The notes beneath the pieces were generated by a model. The model was not told the DNA's origin. It ran no database searches and was given only the letters and a program-made list of their open reading frames with translations. Source: Pseudomonas extremaustralis (GTDB lineage: Bacteria; Pseudomonadota; Gammaproteobacteria; Pseudomonadales; Pseudomonadaceae). Taken from it: DNA of 64,000 nt. The stretch covers positions 2,356,001 to 2,420,000 of the forward strand of contig NZ_LT629689.1 in NCBI RefSeq assembly GCF_900102035.1, given 5' to 3'. Below, piece after piece: positions 27,422-36,693 of the stretch. Each line of letters begins with the position of its first letter. Position 1 is the first letter of the stretch. The translations under genes were made by a program, and so were the position numbers.

Positions 27422-27907
27422 ATGATCGACGCCGCTATCTACAAACAAGTGATGGGTTCGTTTCCGTCCGGGGTCACTGTGATCACCACCCTCGATGACG
27501 ACGGGCAAATCGTCGGGCTGACCGCCAGCGCCTTCAGTTCATTGTCGATGGACCCGGCGCTGGTGCTGTTCTGCCCCAACTACAGTTCGGACTCGTACCC
27601 GGTGCTGATCAAGAACAAACGCTTTGCCATCCACGTCCTGTCCGGTGGGCAGCAAACCGAAGCCTATGCCTTCGCGCGCAAAGGCAAGGACAAGGCCCAA
27701 GGCATCGAATGGACGTTGAGCGAGTTGGGCAACCCGATCCTGGCCAATGCCACGGCGGTGATCGAGTGCGAGTTGTGGCGCGAATACGAAGGCGGCGACC
27801 ACGCGATCATGGTCGGCTCGGTGAAGAACCTGATCGTGCCCCAGCAGAACGCCGGGCCACTGGTGTATTGCCACGGCAAGATGGGCGCATTGCCCATGCC
27901 GGCCTAG
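27422..27907 (+). CDS. Flavin reductase family protein (reductase component of a two-component monooxygenase)
   Basis: This 161-residue protein has the split-barrel flavin reductase fold. The N-terminal MGSFPSGVTVITT and the GLTASAFSSLSMDPALVLFC segment bind FMN, and a C-terminal GPLVYCHGKMG ends the domain. Such proteins reduce free FMN or FAD with NAD(P)H for a partner monooxygenase. The likely partner is the LLM-type flavin monooxygenase at 30090, which shares its operator motif. An AGGACC precedes the ATG. A RutF-like role is possible, but no other rut genes are present. Confidence 0.85.
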   Translation: MIDAAIYKQVMGSFPSGVTVITTLDDDGQIVGLTASAFSSLSMDPALVLFCPNYSSDSYPVLIKNKRFAIHVLSGGQQTEAYAFARKGKDKAQGIEWTLSELGNPILANATAVIECELWREYEGGDHAIMVGSVKNLIVPQQNAGPLVYCHGKMGALPMPA

Positions 27908-27923
27908 GCCACACAGCCAATCA

Positions 27924-27951
27924 TGTGGGAGGGGGCAAGCCCCCTCCCACA
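27924..27951. terminator. Perfect hairpin between convergent flavin reductase and chemoreceptor genes
   Basis: TGTGGGAGGGGG and CCCCCTCCCACA form a 12-bp stem around a short loop. It is a collapsed version of the REP arm seen elsewhere and sits between convergent stops, so it probably stops transcription in both directions. Confidence 0.6.
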
Positions 27952-27954
27952 AGG

Positions 27955-29901
27955 TCAGGTGCGGAAGCGGCTGACCAGTTGATTCAACGTCTGCGACAAC
28001 GCCGTCAATTGCTGCGCATCCCCGCGCGTGGCGTCGGCCAGGCTCGCCACCAACTGCGCATCCCCGTGAATCTGGCTGATATGCCGGTTGATGTCTTCGG
28101 CCACCTGGTGCTGTTCTTCGGCGGCGGTGGCGATTTGCGTGTTCATGTCGCGGATCACGTCCACCGACTCACGGATCAAGCCGAAGCTTGCGCGGGCGTC
28201 ATTGATTGACACCACCGTTTCCTGGGACACCTCCAGGCTGGCATGCATCTGCTTGCCCATCTGGTGCGTGCGCCGCGCCAGGTTGCCGAGCAGCCCGTCG
28301 ATTTCGCCGGTGGAATCCGACGTGCGCTTGGCCAGGGCGCGCACCTCGTCCGCCACCACGGCAAAGCCACGGCCCTGCTCACCGGCACGGGCGGCTTCGA
28401 TGGCGGCGTTCAGCGCCAGCAGGTTGGTCTGCTCGGCGATGGAGCGGATGGTGCCGAGGATCGACTGGATGTCATTGCTGTCCTTTTCCAGTTGCTCCAT
28501 GGCCTCGGCGGAATGGCCGATTTCTTCGCTCAAGCGCCCCACACTGCTCACCGCCGCGTCGATCTGCTGCTGACCGGTGCGGGCCTGGCGCTGGCCATTG
28601 TCAGCCGAGTCGGCGGCCTGGCTGCAGGAGCGCGCGACTTCGTTGGAGGTGGCGACCATTTCATGGAACGCCGTGGAGACCATGTCCACCGCTTCGCGCT
28701 GGCGCTCGGCGACGTCGGCCATTTCCACCGAGACTTCGGTGGCACTGGCGGAGCTGCTGTGGATCTGCCCGGCCGCCTCGCCGATGCGCTGGATCAGGGT
28801 GCGAATCGCTTCGAGGAACTGGTTGAACCAGCCGGCCAGTTGCGCCGTCTCATCGCGGCCTTTCACCTCCAGGCGTGCGGTCAGGTCGCCCTCGCCCTGG
28901 GCGATGCCTTCCAGGCCGCTGGCCACGCCGCGGATCGGTTTGACGATCAGCCCGGCAAACCCGGCGCCCGCCACCGCAAACAACACGCCACACACCAACG
29001 CGATGGCTGCAATCAGCCAAGTCAGGCGTGCCGCGCCGGCCATCACCTCGCTCTCGCGCACCAGCCCGACAAACCGCCAGCCCAAGGCCTCGGACGGCCA
29101 CACCAGCGCCATGTAGCGCTCGCCGCCCAGTTCCACTTGCACCAGGCCTTGGCCGGCTTCGCTCAACTGCCGATAGCCGTCGCCCAACTCGCCGAGCTTC
29201 TTAAAGTTGTGGGAGGGGTCGCTCGGGTCCACCAGCACGGTGTTGTTGGCTTCCATCAGCATCAGGTAGCCGCTTTCGCCGAGCTTGATCTGCTTGACCA
29301 GATCGGTGAGCTGCTTGAGCGACACGTCGATGTTCACCACCCCGCTCGCCTTGCCCTGGCGGTCGTTGAAGCTCTGCACGGTGCTGACCAGCACCACATT
29401 GTCAGCGGCCCAGTAATAGGCTTCGGTGCGCAGGGTCTTGCCCGGTTGCGCCATGGCCGTCTTGTACCAGGGCCGCGTGCGCGGATCGTAGTTGGCCAGC
29501 TTGGGGTCGCCGGGCCAGAACACGTAGCCGCCGTCTTCGGTGCCCAGGGACAGGTAGGTGTAGGCCGAATGACTCTTGGCCAGGCCCTCGAACAGCGCGA
29601 ACAATTGCTGGTCGCGCGCGCCGGGGGCGATTTGCGCGGCATCGCCGCTCAGGTAACGTTTCACATCGGCATCGATCGCCTGCAACTGCGGGTGCGCAGC
29701 CAGATAGGCGACGTTCTGGCTGATGCCTTCGAAAAACAGCTGCATGGCATTGTCGACCTGGCGGATCTCGCGCCCGCTGCTGTCGATAAAACTGTCCCGG
29801 GCCTCATGGCGCACGTTGAGGATGATCAACACCGCCACCAGAATCACCGGTAGGCTGGCGATCGCTGCAAAGGCCAGGATCAATTTTTGTTTTATGTTCA
29901 T
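27955..29901 (-). CDS. Methyl-accepting chemotaxis protein with dCache sensor domain
   Basis: This 648-residue chemoreceptor has a first membrane helix at 5-30, a periplasmic dCache domain to about 290, a second helix near 296-322, a HAMP domain and a cytoplasmic signalling domain with the tip [34 protein letters not shown]. The sensor carries YDPRTRPWY with Y138, R143, W145 and Y146, and an Asp at 192 (VVNIDVS), the residues that define amino-acid-binding dCache receptors such as PctA. An upstream frame extends to 29985, but the ATG at 29901 begins the first helix. It lies between the flavin reductase and the LLM monooxygenase and may respond to their substrate. Confidence 0.92.
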   Translation of the reverse strand: MNIKQKLILAFAAIASLPVILVAVLIILNVRHEARDSFIDSSGREIRQVDNAMQLFFEGISQNVAYLAAHPQLQAIDADVKRYLSGDAAQIAPGARDQQLFALFEGLAKSHSAYTYLSLGTEDGGYVFWPGDPKLANYDPRTRPWYKTAMAQPGKTLRTEAYYWAADNVVLVSTVQSFNDRQGKASGVVNIDVSLKQLTDLVKQIKLGESGYLMLMEANNTVLVDPSDPSHNFKKLGELGDGYRQLSEAGQGLVQVELGGERYMALVWPSEALGWRFVGLVRESEVMAGAARLTWLIAAIALVCGVLFAVAGAGFAGLIVKPIRGVASGLEGIAQGEGDLTARLEVKGRDETAQLAGWFNQFLEAIRTLIQRIGEAAGQIHSSSASATEVSVEMADVAERQREAVDMVSTAFHEMVATSNEVARSCSQAADSADNGQRQARTGQQQIDAAVSSVGRLSEEIGHSAEAMEQLEKDSNDIQSILGTIRSIAEQTNLLALNAAIEAARAGEQGRGFAVVADEVRALAKRTSDSTGEIDGLLGNLARRTHQMGKQMHASLEVSQETVVSINDARASFGLIRESVDVIRDMNTQIATAAEEQHQVAEDINRHISQIHGDAQLVASLADATRGDAQQLTALSQTLNQLVSRFRT

Positions 29902-29965
29902 CGGACTCGCCTTCCTTGTCAGGTGAGGGTGTAACCGTTGGAGAGAAAAGTTTTGCGGATATTCC

Positions 29966-29983
29966 ATATTATGGTATACCAAC
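29966..29983. promoter_or_regulatory. Putative GntR-type operator, copy 3 (chemoreceptor/monooxygenase side)
   Basis: ATATTATGGTATACCAAC contains the perfect palindrome TGGTATACCA and matches 17 of 18 bases with 27181-27198. It lies in the divergent gap between the chemoreceptor (start 29901) and the LLM monooxygenase (start 30090). Confidence 0.6.
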
Positions 29984-30089
29984 AATCAATCCGCCGAACA
30001 GCTGTCATTACCAGCAAGCTTCACAACGGCGTGAGCACTTAAGGGCCCGCGGTCGACCGGCCGATCACAATAGATCCGAGGTAAGCGTC

Positions 30090-31133
30090 ATGAAGTTTTC
30101 CCTGTTCGTACACATGGAACGTTGGGACGAGAGCATCAGCCACCGCCAGTTGTTCGAAGACTTGACCGAATTGACCCTGATGGCCGAAGCCGGTGGCTTC
30201 AGCACCGTATGGATTGGCGAACACCACGCCATGGAATACACCATCTCGCCAAGCCCGATGCCGTTGCTGGCTTACCTCGCGGCCAAGACCACCACGATCC
30301 ACCTGGGCGCCGGCACCATCATCGCGCCGTTCTGGCACCCACTGCGGGTGGCGGGCGAATGCGCCTTGCTCGACGTGATCAGCAACGGCCGCATGGAAGT
30401 CGGCCTGGCCCGTGGCGCCTACCAGGTGGAATTCGACCGCATGGCCGGCGGCATGCCCGCGGCCAGCGGCGGCCAGGCGCTGCGCGAGATGGTCCCGGTG
30501 GTGCGCGCATTGTGGCAAGGCGACTACGCCCATGACGGCGACATCTGGAAATTCCCCACCTCCACCAGCGTGCCCAAGCCCGTACAGAAACCCAACCCGC
30601 CGATGTGGATCGCCGCCCGCGACCCGGACTCCCACAACTTCGCGGTGGCCAACGGCTGCAACGTAATGGTCACGCCGCTGATGAAGGGCGACGAAGAAGT
30701 CCTGGACCTGAAAAACAAATTCCAGACCGCCCTGGACAACAACCCCGGCGTGCCGCGCCCGCAACTGATGGTGCTGCGCCACACCCACGTGCACGCCGTC
30801 GACGACCCCGAAGGCTGGAAAGTTGGGGCCAAGGCGATCTCCAAGTTCTATCGCACCTTCGACGCCTGGTTCGGCAACAAGGAAGTGCCGGTCAATGGCT
30901 TCCTGGCGCCAAGCCCGGAAGAAAAATTCGCCGGCCGCCCGGAGTTCGAACTGGACAGCCTGCACAAGACCGCGATGATCGGCACCGCCGCAGAAATCAT
31001 CCCGCGCATCAAGTACTACCAGGAACTGGGCGTGGATGAGTTCAGCTTCTGGTGCGACAACAGCCTGCCCCATGCCGAGAAGAAAAAATCCCTGGCGTTG
31101 TTTATCGAACAGGTCGTGCCCGCGTTTCGTTGA
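30090..31133 (+). CDS. LLM-class flavin-dependent monooxygenase
   Basis: This 347-residue luciferase-like protein has the TIM-barrel signatures FSTVWIGEHHAMEYTISPSPMPLLAYLAAKTTTIHLGAG (residues about 34-72) and VISNGRMEVGLARGAYQVEFDRM. LLM enzymes use reduced FMN and oxygen to oxidise their substrate and need an external flavin reductase; the one at 27422 is the obvious partner. The frame is open from 29916, but the ATG at 30090 with GAGGTAAG upstream starts the family fold. Substrate unknown; the NCS1 permease under a matching operator points to a small nitrogenous compound. Confidence 0.85.
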   Translation: MKFSLFVHMERWDESISHRQLFEDLTELTLMAEAGGFSTVWIGEHHAMEYTISPSPMPLLAYLAAKTTTIHLGAGTIIAPFWHPLRVAGECALLDVISNGRMEVGLARGAYQVEFDRMAGGMPAASGGQALREMVPVVRALWQGDYAHDGDIWKFPTSTSVPKPVQKPNPPMWIAARDPDSHNFAVANGCNVMVTPLMKGDEEVLDLKNKFQTALDNNPGVPRPQLMVLRHTHVHAVDDPEGWKVGAKAISKFYRTFDAWFGNKEVPVNGFLAPSPEEKFAGRPEFELDSLHKTAMIGTAAEIIPRIKYYQELGVDEFSFWCDNSLPHAEKKKSLALFIEQVVPAFR

Positions 31134-31147
31134 TCGCGCCTGAAAAG

Positions 31148-31183
31148 AAGCCGCTTGCCTGTTCACCGGGCAAGCGGCTTTTT
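31148..31183 (+). terminator. Rho-independent terminator after the LLM monooxygenase
   Basis: AAGCCGCTTGCC pairs with GGCAAGCGGCTT around an eight-base loop, followed by TTT. It lies 15 bp after the stop codon. Confidence 0.85.
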
Positions 31184-31299
31184 GCTGTCCGCGATTTTCA
31201 CTGTATCGGTAAGAATCTATTGCCGATCAAAATGTACTAACCGGTTACTTATGTTGCTAAAATCGCGTCTTTGCCCTCTCACCTTCGAGTCCTGTCGAT

Positions 31300-33708
31300 A
31301 TGAAACGAGCATCGCGCGCCACTGGCGCCTCAAGATTCCTCCTGCTGGGCCTGGGCGTCATCATCGCCCTGCTCGGCCTCGCGCTGGCCGTTGGCGGCGT
31401 CAGACTGGTCAGCCTGGGCGGTTCTTGGTACTTCCTGATCGGCGGCGTGGCCATGGCGCTGGCCGGCCTGCTGATTGCCCGGCGCAACACTGCGGGGGCG
31501 TGGCTGTTCGCGGCGTTCCTGGCGGGCACGGCCATTTGGGCGGTGGCGGATGTGGGGCTGGTGTTCTGGCCGCTGTTTTCGCGGCTGTTCATGTTCGCGG
31601 TGATTGGTCTGGTAGTGGCGCTGGTGTATCCGCTGCTGGCCGGCAAGCCCGCGCGCGGTGCCTATGGCGTCGCTGCGGTATTGGCAGTGGGCGTGGCGGT
31701 GGCGGCAGGCAATATGTTCGTCGCTCACCCCAGCGTCGCGCCAACCGGCAACGGCCCTGGCATCACGCCGGTGGCAGCGGCCGATGCGCAGAAAGACTGG
31801 GCCCACTACGGCAACACCGAAGGCGGTAGCCGTTTCGCCGCGCTGGACCAGATCAATCGCGCCAACGTCGACAAACTCAAGGTAGCGTGGACCTACCATA
31901 CCGGCGACGTAGCCCTCAGCGACGGCAACGGCGCCGAAGACCAACTCACGCCCCTGCAGATCGGCAACAAGGTGTTTATCTGCACGCCCCATAACAACCT
32001 GATCGCCCTCGACGCCAACACCGGCAAAGAGTTGTGGAAGAACAACATCAACGCCAAGTCGGCGGTTTGGCAGCGTTGCCGGGGCATGGCGTATTTCGAC
32101 GCCACCGCGCCGATCACCCAGCCGACCCGACCGAACAGCTCACCGATCATCGCCGCCAGCGTGCCCGCTGGTGCGCAGTGCCAACGGCGCTTGCTGACCA
32201 ACACCATCGATGCACGCCTGATCGCAGTGGATGCCGACACCGGCAAATTCTGCGAAGACTTCGGCACCCACGGCCAGGTGGATCTGAAAGCCGGCCTGGG
32301 TGACGTCCCGGACAGCTACTACCAACTCTCCTCCGCCCCGCTGATCGCCGGCACCACCGTGGTTGTCGGCGGTCGCGTCGCCGATAACGTCCAGACCGAC
32401 ATGCCCGGCGGCGTGATCCGTGGCTTCGACGTGATCAGCGGGCAGATGCGCTGGGCCTTCGACCCCGGCAACCCGGATGACAAAAAAGCCCCGGCGGACG
32501 GCAGCACCTATGTGCGCAGCACGCCCAACAGCTGGGCGCCGATGTCCTACGACCCGCTGATGAACACGGTTTTCCTGCCGATGGGCAGCTCGTCCACCGA
32601 CATCTATGGCGTGGAACGCACCCAGCTCAACCACAAATACGGCGCCTCCGTACTGGCGCTGGACGCCTCCACCGGTGCGGAAAAATGGGTCTACCAGACG
32701 GTCCACAACGACCTGTGGGACTTCGACCTGCCGATGCAACCGAGCCTGATCGACTTCACCCCACCGGGCAGCGACAAGGCCGTCGCGGCGCTGGTGATCG
32801 GCACCAAGGCCGGGCAGATCTACGTGCTCGACCGCGCCACCGGCCAGCCGCTCACTGACGTCAAGGAAGTCCCGGTCAAGGCCGCCAACATCCCCAACGA
32901 ACCCTACTCGCCAACCCAGCCAAGATCCGTGGGCATGCCGCAGATCGGCGCGCAGACCCTGACCGAATCGGACATGTGGGGTGCCACGCCATACGACCAG
33001 TTGCTATGCCGCATCGACTTCAAAGGCATGCGCTACGACGGTCTCTACACCGCGCCGGGTACCGACAAATCCCTGAGTTTCCCCGGCTCCCTGGGCGGCA
33101 TGAACTGGGGCAGTCTTTCCACTGACCCGGTGCACGGTTTTATCTTCGTCAACGACATGCGCCTTGGCCTGTGGATCCAGATGATTCCCTCGCAGAACAA
33201 GGCCCAGGCCACGTCCGGTGGCGAAGCGCTGAACACCGGCATGGGCGCGGTGCCGCTCAAGGGCACGCCGTATGCGGTGAACAAAAACCGCTTCCTGTCG
33301 GTGGCCGGCATTCCGTGCCAGGCGCCGCCGTTCGGCACCCTCACCGCCATCGACATGAAAACCCAGCAGATCGCCTGGCAAGTGCCGGTCGGTACCGTGG
33401 AAGACACCGGCCCCCTGGGCATCCGCATGCACCTGCCGATCAAGATCGGCCTGCCAACCCTCGGCGGCACCCTGTCGACCCAGGGCGGCCTGATCTTTAT
33501 CGCCGGCACCCAGGACTTCTACCTGCGCGCCTTCAACAGCGGCAACGGCGAAGAAATCTGGAAAGCCCGCCTGCCCGTCGGCAGCCAGGGTGGCCCGATG
33601 ACCTACGTGTCGCCGAAAACCGGCAAGCAGTACATCGTCATCACCGCCGGCGGTGCGCGTCAGTCCACCGACCGTGGCGACTACGTGATCGCCTACGCCC
33701 TGCCATAA
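31300..33708 (+). CDS. gcd: Membrane-bound PQQ-dependent glucose dehydrogenase
   Basis: This 802-residue quinoprotein has five N-terminal membrane helices (residues ~15-145) and a periplasmic beta-propeller. It contains KDWAHYGNTEGGSRFAALDQI, TPHNNLIALDANTGKELWK, RCRGMAYFDA and VYQTVHNDLWDFDLPMQP, the PQQ and metal-site segments of Gcd. It oxidises glucose and other aldoses to lactones in the periplasm, feeding ubiquinone and acidifying the surroundings. Its ATG at 31300 has only a weak ribosome site. It is followed by a porin gene of the OprB type. Confidence 0.95.
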   Translation: MKRASRATGASRFLLLGLGVIIALLGLALAVGGVRLVSLGGSWYFLIGGVAMALAGLLIARRNTAGAWLFAAFLAGTAIWAVADVGLVFWPLFSRLFMFAVIGLVVALVYPLLAGKPARGAYGVAAVLAVGVAVAAGNMFVAHPSVAPTGNGPGITPVAAADAQKDWAHYGNTEGGSRFAALDQINRANVDKLKVAWTYHTGDVALSDGNGAEDQLTPLQIGNKVFICTPHNNLIALDANTGKELWKNNINAKSAVWQRCRGMAYFDATAPITQPTRPNSSPIIAASVPAGAQCQRRLLTNTIDARLIAVDADTGKFCEDFGTHGQVDLKAGLGDVPDSYYQLSSAPLIAGTTVVVGGRVADNVQTDMPGGVIRGFDVISGQMRWAFDPGNPDDKKAPADGSTYVRSTPNSWAPMSYDPLMNTVFLPMGSSSTDIYGVERTQLNHKYGASVLALDASTGAEKWVYQTVHNDLWDFDLPMQPSLIDFTPPGSDKAVAALVIGTKAGQIYVLDRATGQPLTDVKEVPVKAANIPNEPYSPTQPRSVGMPQIGAQTLTESDMWGATPYDQLLCRIDFKGMRYDGLYTAPGTDKSLSFPGSLGGMNWGSLSTDPVHGFIFVNDMRLGLWIQMIPSQNKAQATSGGEALNTGMGAVPLKGTPYAVNKNRFLSVAGIPCQAPPFGTLTAIDMKTQQIAWQVPVGTVEDTGPLGIRMHLPIKIGLPTLGGTLSTQGGLIFIAGTQDFYLRAFNSGNGEEIWKARLPVGSQGGPMTYVSPKTGKQYIVITAGGARQSTDRGDYVIAYALP

Positions 33709-33717
33709 CCTCTCCCT

Positions 33718-33752
33718 GCGCGCGGTACCCCCGTACCGCGCGTTGCGTTTTT
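33718..33752 (+). terminator. Hairpin with T-tract between gcd and the OprB-type porin gene
   Basis: CGCGCGGTAC pairs with GTACCGCGCG around a four-base CCCC loop, followed by TTGCGTTTTTT. It sits 13 bp before the porin ATG and so would attenuate readthrough from gcd into the porin gene, or could block its ribosome site. Confidence 0.65.
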
Positions 33753-33765
33753 TGGAAGACCCCGC

Positions 33766-35043
33766 ATGAACCCTGCTGCTCACTGTTTCCCCAACAGCCT
33801 CGTTGGACGCCTGCTGTTGGGCCTGGCTTTCGGCGTCGCCCTGCCCGCCTACGCCGACGACACCACCTTGACCGGCGACTGGGGCGGCCTGCGCCGCGCG
33901 CTCGACGACCAAGGCCTACGCTTCACCGGCGACTACAGCGGCGAAACCGCCTACAACGCCCACGGCGGCCAGCACCGTTCGGCGCGCTACTCGCAAAACA
34001 TCAAGCTCGGCGTACAGTTCGACCTGGGCAAGCTGTATGGCCTGAACAACGGCGACCGTATCCAGCTGACCATCAACGACCGACGCGGCAACAGCGCCTC
34101 CGAAGACTTGGTGGGCAACCGCCTGCCGATCCAGGAAAACTACGGTGGCATCTACACCCGCCTCACCGAATTGAGCTACGAGCGCACGCTGTTCACCCCC
34201 GCGCTGAACCTCAAGCTCGGCTACATGGCCATGGGCAATGACCTTGGCGGCCTCGACAGCGGCATCCTGTGCAACTTCATGAACGCCGGTTTCTGCGGGC
34301 ATCCGCTGAACATGTCCGGCGGCAGCGGCTGGACCAACTACCCGAATGCGCGGCTGGGCGCGCGGGTGAAATACGACTTTTCGCCGTCCTGGCAACTGCG
34401 CGTGGCGGCCTTCAACGTGGACCCGGAGAGCAATGGCAACTCCAGTCGCGCCTGGAAGCTAAGCCCCAAGCACACCACCGGCACCGTGGTCCCCATCGAG
34501 CTGGTGTACAAACAGGCCGGCACACTGCCGGGTGAATACAAGCTGGGCTATTACTACGACAGCTCCGACGCCAAACGCATCGGCAGCAACGAGAAGGTCA
34601 GCGGACGCGGCGGCCACTACCTGCTGATCGACCAGGCGGTCTGGGCGTCCAGCGCGTCGGCAGGTCGTGTGCTGCACGCCTTCGGCCAATACTCCGCCGC
34701 AAGCGAGGCCGCTTCGCCGTTCAGCAAGTGGTATGGCGCCGGCATGGTGCTGTACAAACCGCTCGAAGGCCGACCACGGGACACCCTCGCCCTGGGTTAC
34801 GGCCGCGCCGTGCAGAACCCACGCAGCCGCGATGTGCAGGAACTGGCCGCGTTCAACGCCGGGGCGGACTATCCCAACCTGAGCAATGCCGAACAGTTGA
34901 TCGAACTCAGCTACGGCTACCAGGCCACGCCCTGGCTGAACCTGCGCCCAGATGTGCAATACATCATCGAGCCGGGGGCGTTTTCCGGGCAGGACATCGA
35001 CAATGCGCTGGTGCTGGGGTTGCAGGTCAAGGCGGTGTTCTAG
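33766..35043 (+). CDS. OprB-family carbohydrate-selective porin
   Basis: This 425-residue outer-membrane protein has a signal peptide cleaved after the AYA near residue 28, then TTLTGDWGGLRRALDDQGLRFTGDYSGETAYN, the conserved beginning of OprB porins, and the terminal LVLGLQVKAVF with a final Phe as in beta-barrel proteins. It allows diffusion of glucose and related sugars. It follows gcd, matching the common Pseudomonas gcd-oprB arrangement. A GGAAG ribosome site precedes the ATG. Its stop overlaps the end of the convergent xylR by four bases. Confidence 0.9.
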   Translation: MNPAAHCFPNSLVGRLLLGLAFGVALPAYADDTTLTGDWGGLRRALDDQGLRFTGDYSGETAYNAHGGQHRSARYSQNIKLGVQFDLGKLYGLNNGDRIQLTINDRRGNSASEDLVGNRLPIQENYGGIYTRLTELSYERTLFTPALNLKLGYMAMGNDLGGLDSGILCNFMNAGFCGHPLNMSGGSGWTNYPNARLGARVKYDFSPSWQLRVAAFNVDPESNGNSSRAWKLSPKHTTGTVVPIELVYKQAGTLPGEYKLGYYYDSSDAKRIGSNEKVSGRGGHYLLIDQAVWASSASAGRVLHAFGQYSAASEAASPFSKWYGAGMVLYKPLEGRPRDTLALGYGRAVQNPRSRDVQELAAFNAGADYPNLSNAEQLIELSYGYQATPWLNLRPDVQYIIEPGAFSGQDIDNALVLGLQVKAVF

Positions 35044-36215
35044 ACCACGCCTTGCTGGTATTCCCGCGGCGTACAACCAAATTCGCGGCGGAACACCGTA
35101 TGCAGGTACTGCGCCGACGTGAAGCCGCACTGCTGCGCCACCTCGGCAATCGCCAGGGCATGGTTTTCCAGGCCCTTGGCGGCGGCGGCGAGTTTGAAGC
35201 GCAGGATCTCGTCATGCACGCTGCACCCGCGCTCCTTGCGAAAGTGAGATTCCAGGGATGAGCGCGACACGCCGACATAAGCCGCCACCTGGGCTGTCTT
35301 GATGCCCTGGCAGGCGTACTGGCGGATAAACAGCAGCGCCTGCATCACATAGGGATTGCCCAAGGGTTGATGCAGGCTGGAAGCCTGCACATTGATTGCA
35401 TCCGGCGGCACTAGGATCTGCGTGCCGGCGCAGGGTTTGCCGTGCAGCATCTGATGCAGCAGCGCGGCGGCGGTGCGGCCCATGGTTTCCGTGCCCTGGA
35501 TCACCGAGCTCAACGGCACCCGCGTGAGGGTGCGGGTCAGCGGGTCATTGTCGATGCCGATCAGCGCCACTTCTTCCGGCACCGCAATCCCGGCGGTGAG
35601 GCAGGCCTGCAGCAATTGCCGGGCACGGGCGTCGGTGACGGCGATGATGCCGATGGGCTTGGGCAGGCTGTGCAGCCAGGCGATCTGCTGCTCCACCGCG
35701 CTGTCCCACAACGGCGCGCTGGTGCCCAGGCCGCGATACACCTCCACGGGCAATCCGTCGCGTTGCAACAGGTGCTTGAAGGCCTTTTCGCGCTCTTGGG
35801 CCCAGCGATTGGCCTGGGCCGGCGGCAGGCTGAAACAGGCAAAACGGGTCAGGCCGGCCTCGATCAAATGCTCATACGCCAGCTTCATCAAGGCATGGTT
35901 GTCGGTGGCCACGTAGGGGATGCCCTGGGGATAGGCGCCCGCATCCGCATAAGAGCCGCCCACCGCCACCACCGGCAGCTTGCTACCGGCCAGCGCCTCG
36001 CCGATCAGCGGGTCGTCGAAGTCAGCAATGATGCCATCGCCCTGCCAACGTTCGATGCCTTTGAGGCGACACAGGAAATCTTCCTCCAAGAACAAATCCC
36101 AGGACGCGCGGGTGCTACTCAGGTAATTGCCGATGCCGGCAATAATGCCGCGATCGTAGATTTTGCTGCCGTTGAACAACAGGGCAATGCGGTGGACAGG
36201 CGGTAGGGTTTTCAT
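35040..36215 (-). CDS. xylR: XylR-type transcriptional regulator (periplasmic-binding-like plus AraC)
   Basis: This 391-residue protein joins an N-terminal LacI/periplasmic-binding-like sugar domain (HRIALLFNGSKIYDRGIIAGIGNYL) with a C-terminal AraC DNA-binding domain (VAAYVGVSRSSLESHFRKERGCSVHDEILRFKL, then VAQQCGFTSAQYLHTVFRREFGCTPREYQ). This matches the xylose-responsive activator XylR. The xylAFGH genes start at 38327, separated from xylR by a PAAR effector pair that appears inserted into the divergent regulatory region. It should activate xylA and xylFGH in the presence of D-xylose. Confidence 0.9.
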   Translation of the reverse strand: MKTLPPVHRIALLFNGSKIYDRGIIAGIGNYLSSTRASWDLFLEEDFLCRLKGIERWQGDGIIADFDDPLIGEALAGSKLPVVAVGGSYADAGAYPQGIPYVATDNHALMKLAYEHLIEAGLTRFACFSLPPAQANRWAQEREKAFKHLLQRDGLPVEVYRGLGTSAPLWDSAVEQQIAWLHSLPKPIGIIAVTDARARQLLQACLTAGIAVPEEVALIGIDNDPLTRTLTRVPLSSVIQGTETMGRTAAALLHQMLHGKPCAGTQILVPPDAINVQASSLHQPLGNPYVMQALLFIRQYACQGIKTAQVAAYVGVSRSSLESHFRKERGCSVHDEILRFKLAAAAKGLENHALAIAEVAQQCGFTSAQYLHTVFRREFGCTPREYQQGVV

Positions 36216-36278
36216 TGTTTTTGTCCTGGGGCCGGTCGGTGCAGACGGGTACGGAGATGCTTGACTGTTCAGGATAAC

Positions 36279-36298
36279 GGGCCTCGGGTGAGGCCCGC
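36279..36298. terminator. Hairpin between the immunity-like gene and xylR
   Basis: GGGCCTC and GAGGCCC form a seven-base-pair stem around a GGGT loop, directly after the immunity-like stop on the minus strand. There is little T-tract in either direction. Confidence 0.4.
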
Positions 36299-36303
36299 TT
36301 AAA

Positions 36304-36693
36304 CTACCTATATTTCACCAGCAAGGCTGCAACTATTCCCCAAATTAGGGCTGTGAAGGCCATCGTCGTAAGGGTGATCAGGTGTCGTTTCAAGTAAAGG
36401 GGGAAATGTTGAAGGTCCATTGGGTCCAGCTCTCCACTTAGAATAGAGGCCTTCGGCCACACCACCATTCCAGCAATTTTTGCCATTTCCAGCAGGGACC
36501 AAATCAAGCCTCGCTTGCCCAAACTACTTCCCCAAATATAAATGTAGCGACTGTTTTTTAAGGCTTCCTTGATAGCCTCCAAATGACGATGGGTCATGTA
36601 CAGGCTGTAGGCAATACCCATTACGGAGAGCAGACCGGGCCCTCCCGTGATAATGATCGCCACCCACCTTGGCCAGGTATCGATGCTGGTCAT
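36304..36693 (-). CDS. Small membrane protein, candidate immunity protein for the PAAR effector
   Basis: This 129-residue protein has two clear membrane segments (WVAIIITGGPGLLSVMGIAYSLYM near 9-32 and LITLTTMAFTALIWGIVAALLV near 105-126) and a weaker central one. It resembles no family I can name. Its ATG overlaps the stop of the upstream PAAR gene by four bases (36690-36693), the usual arrangement of a type VI effector and its immunity gene. A membrane-embedded immunity protein would fit a pore-forming toxin. The function is inferred from context only. Confidence 0.65.
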   Translation of the reverse strand: MTSIDTWPRWVAIIITGGPGLLSVMGIAYSLYMTHRHLEAIKEALKNSRYIYIWGSSLGKRGLIWSLLEMAKIAGMVVWPKASILSGELDPMDLQHFPLYLKRHLITLTTMAFTALIWGIVAALLVKYR

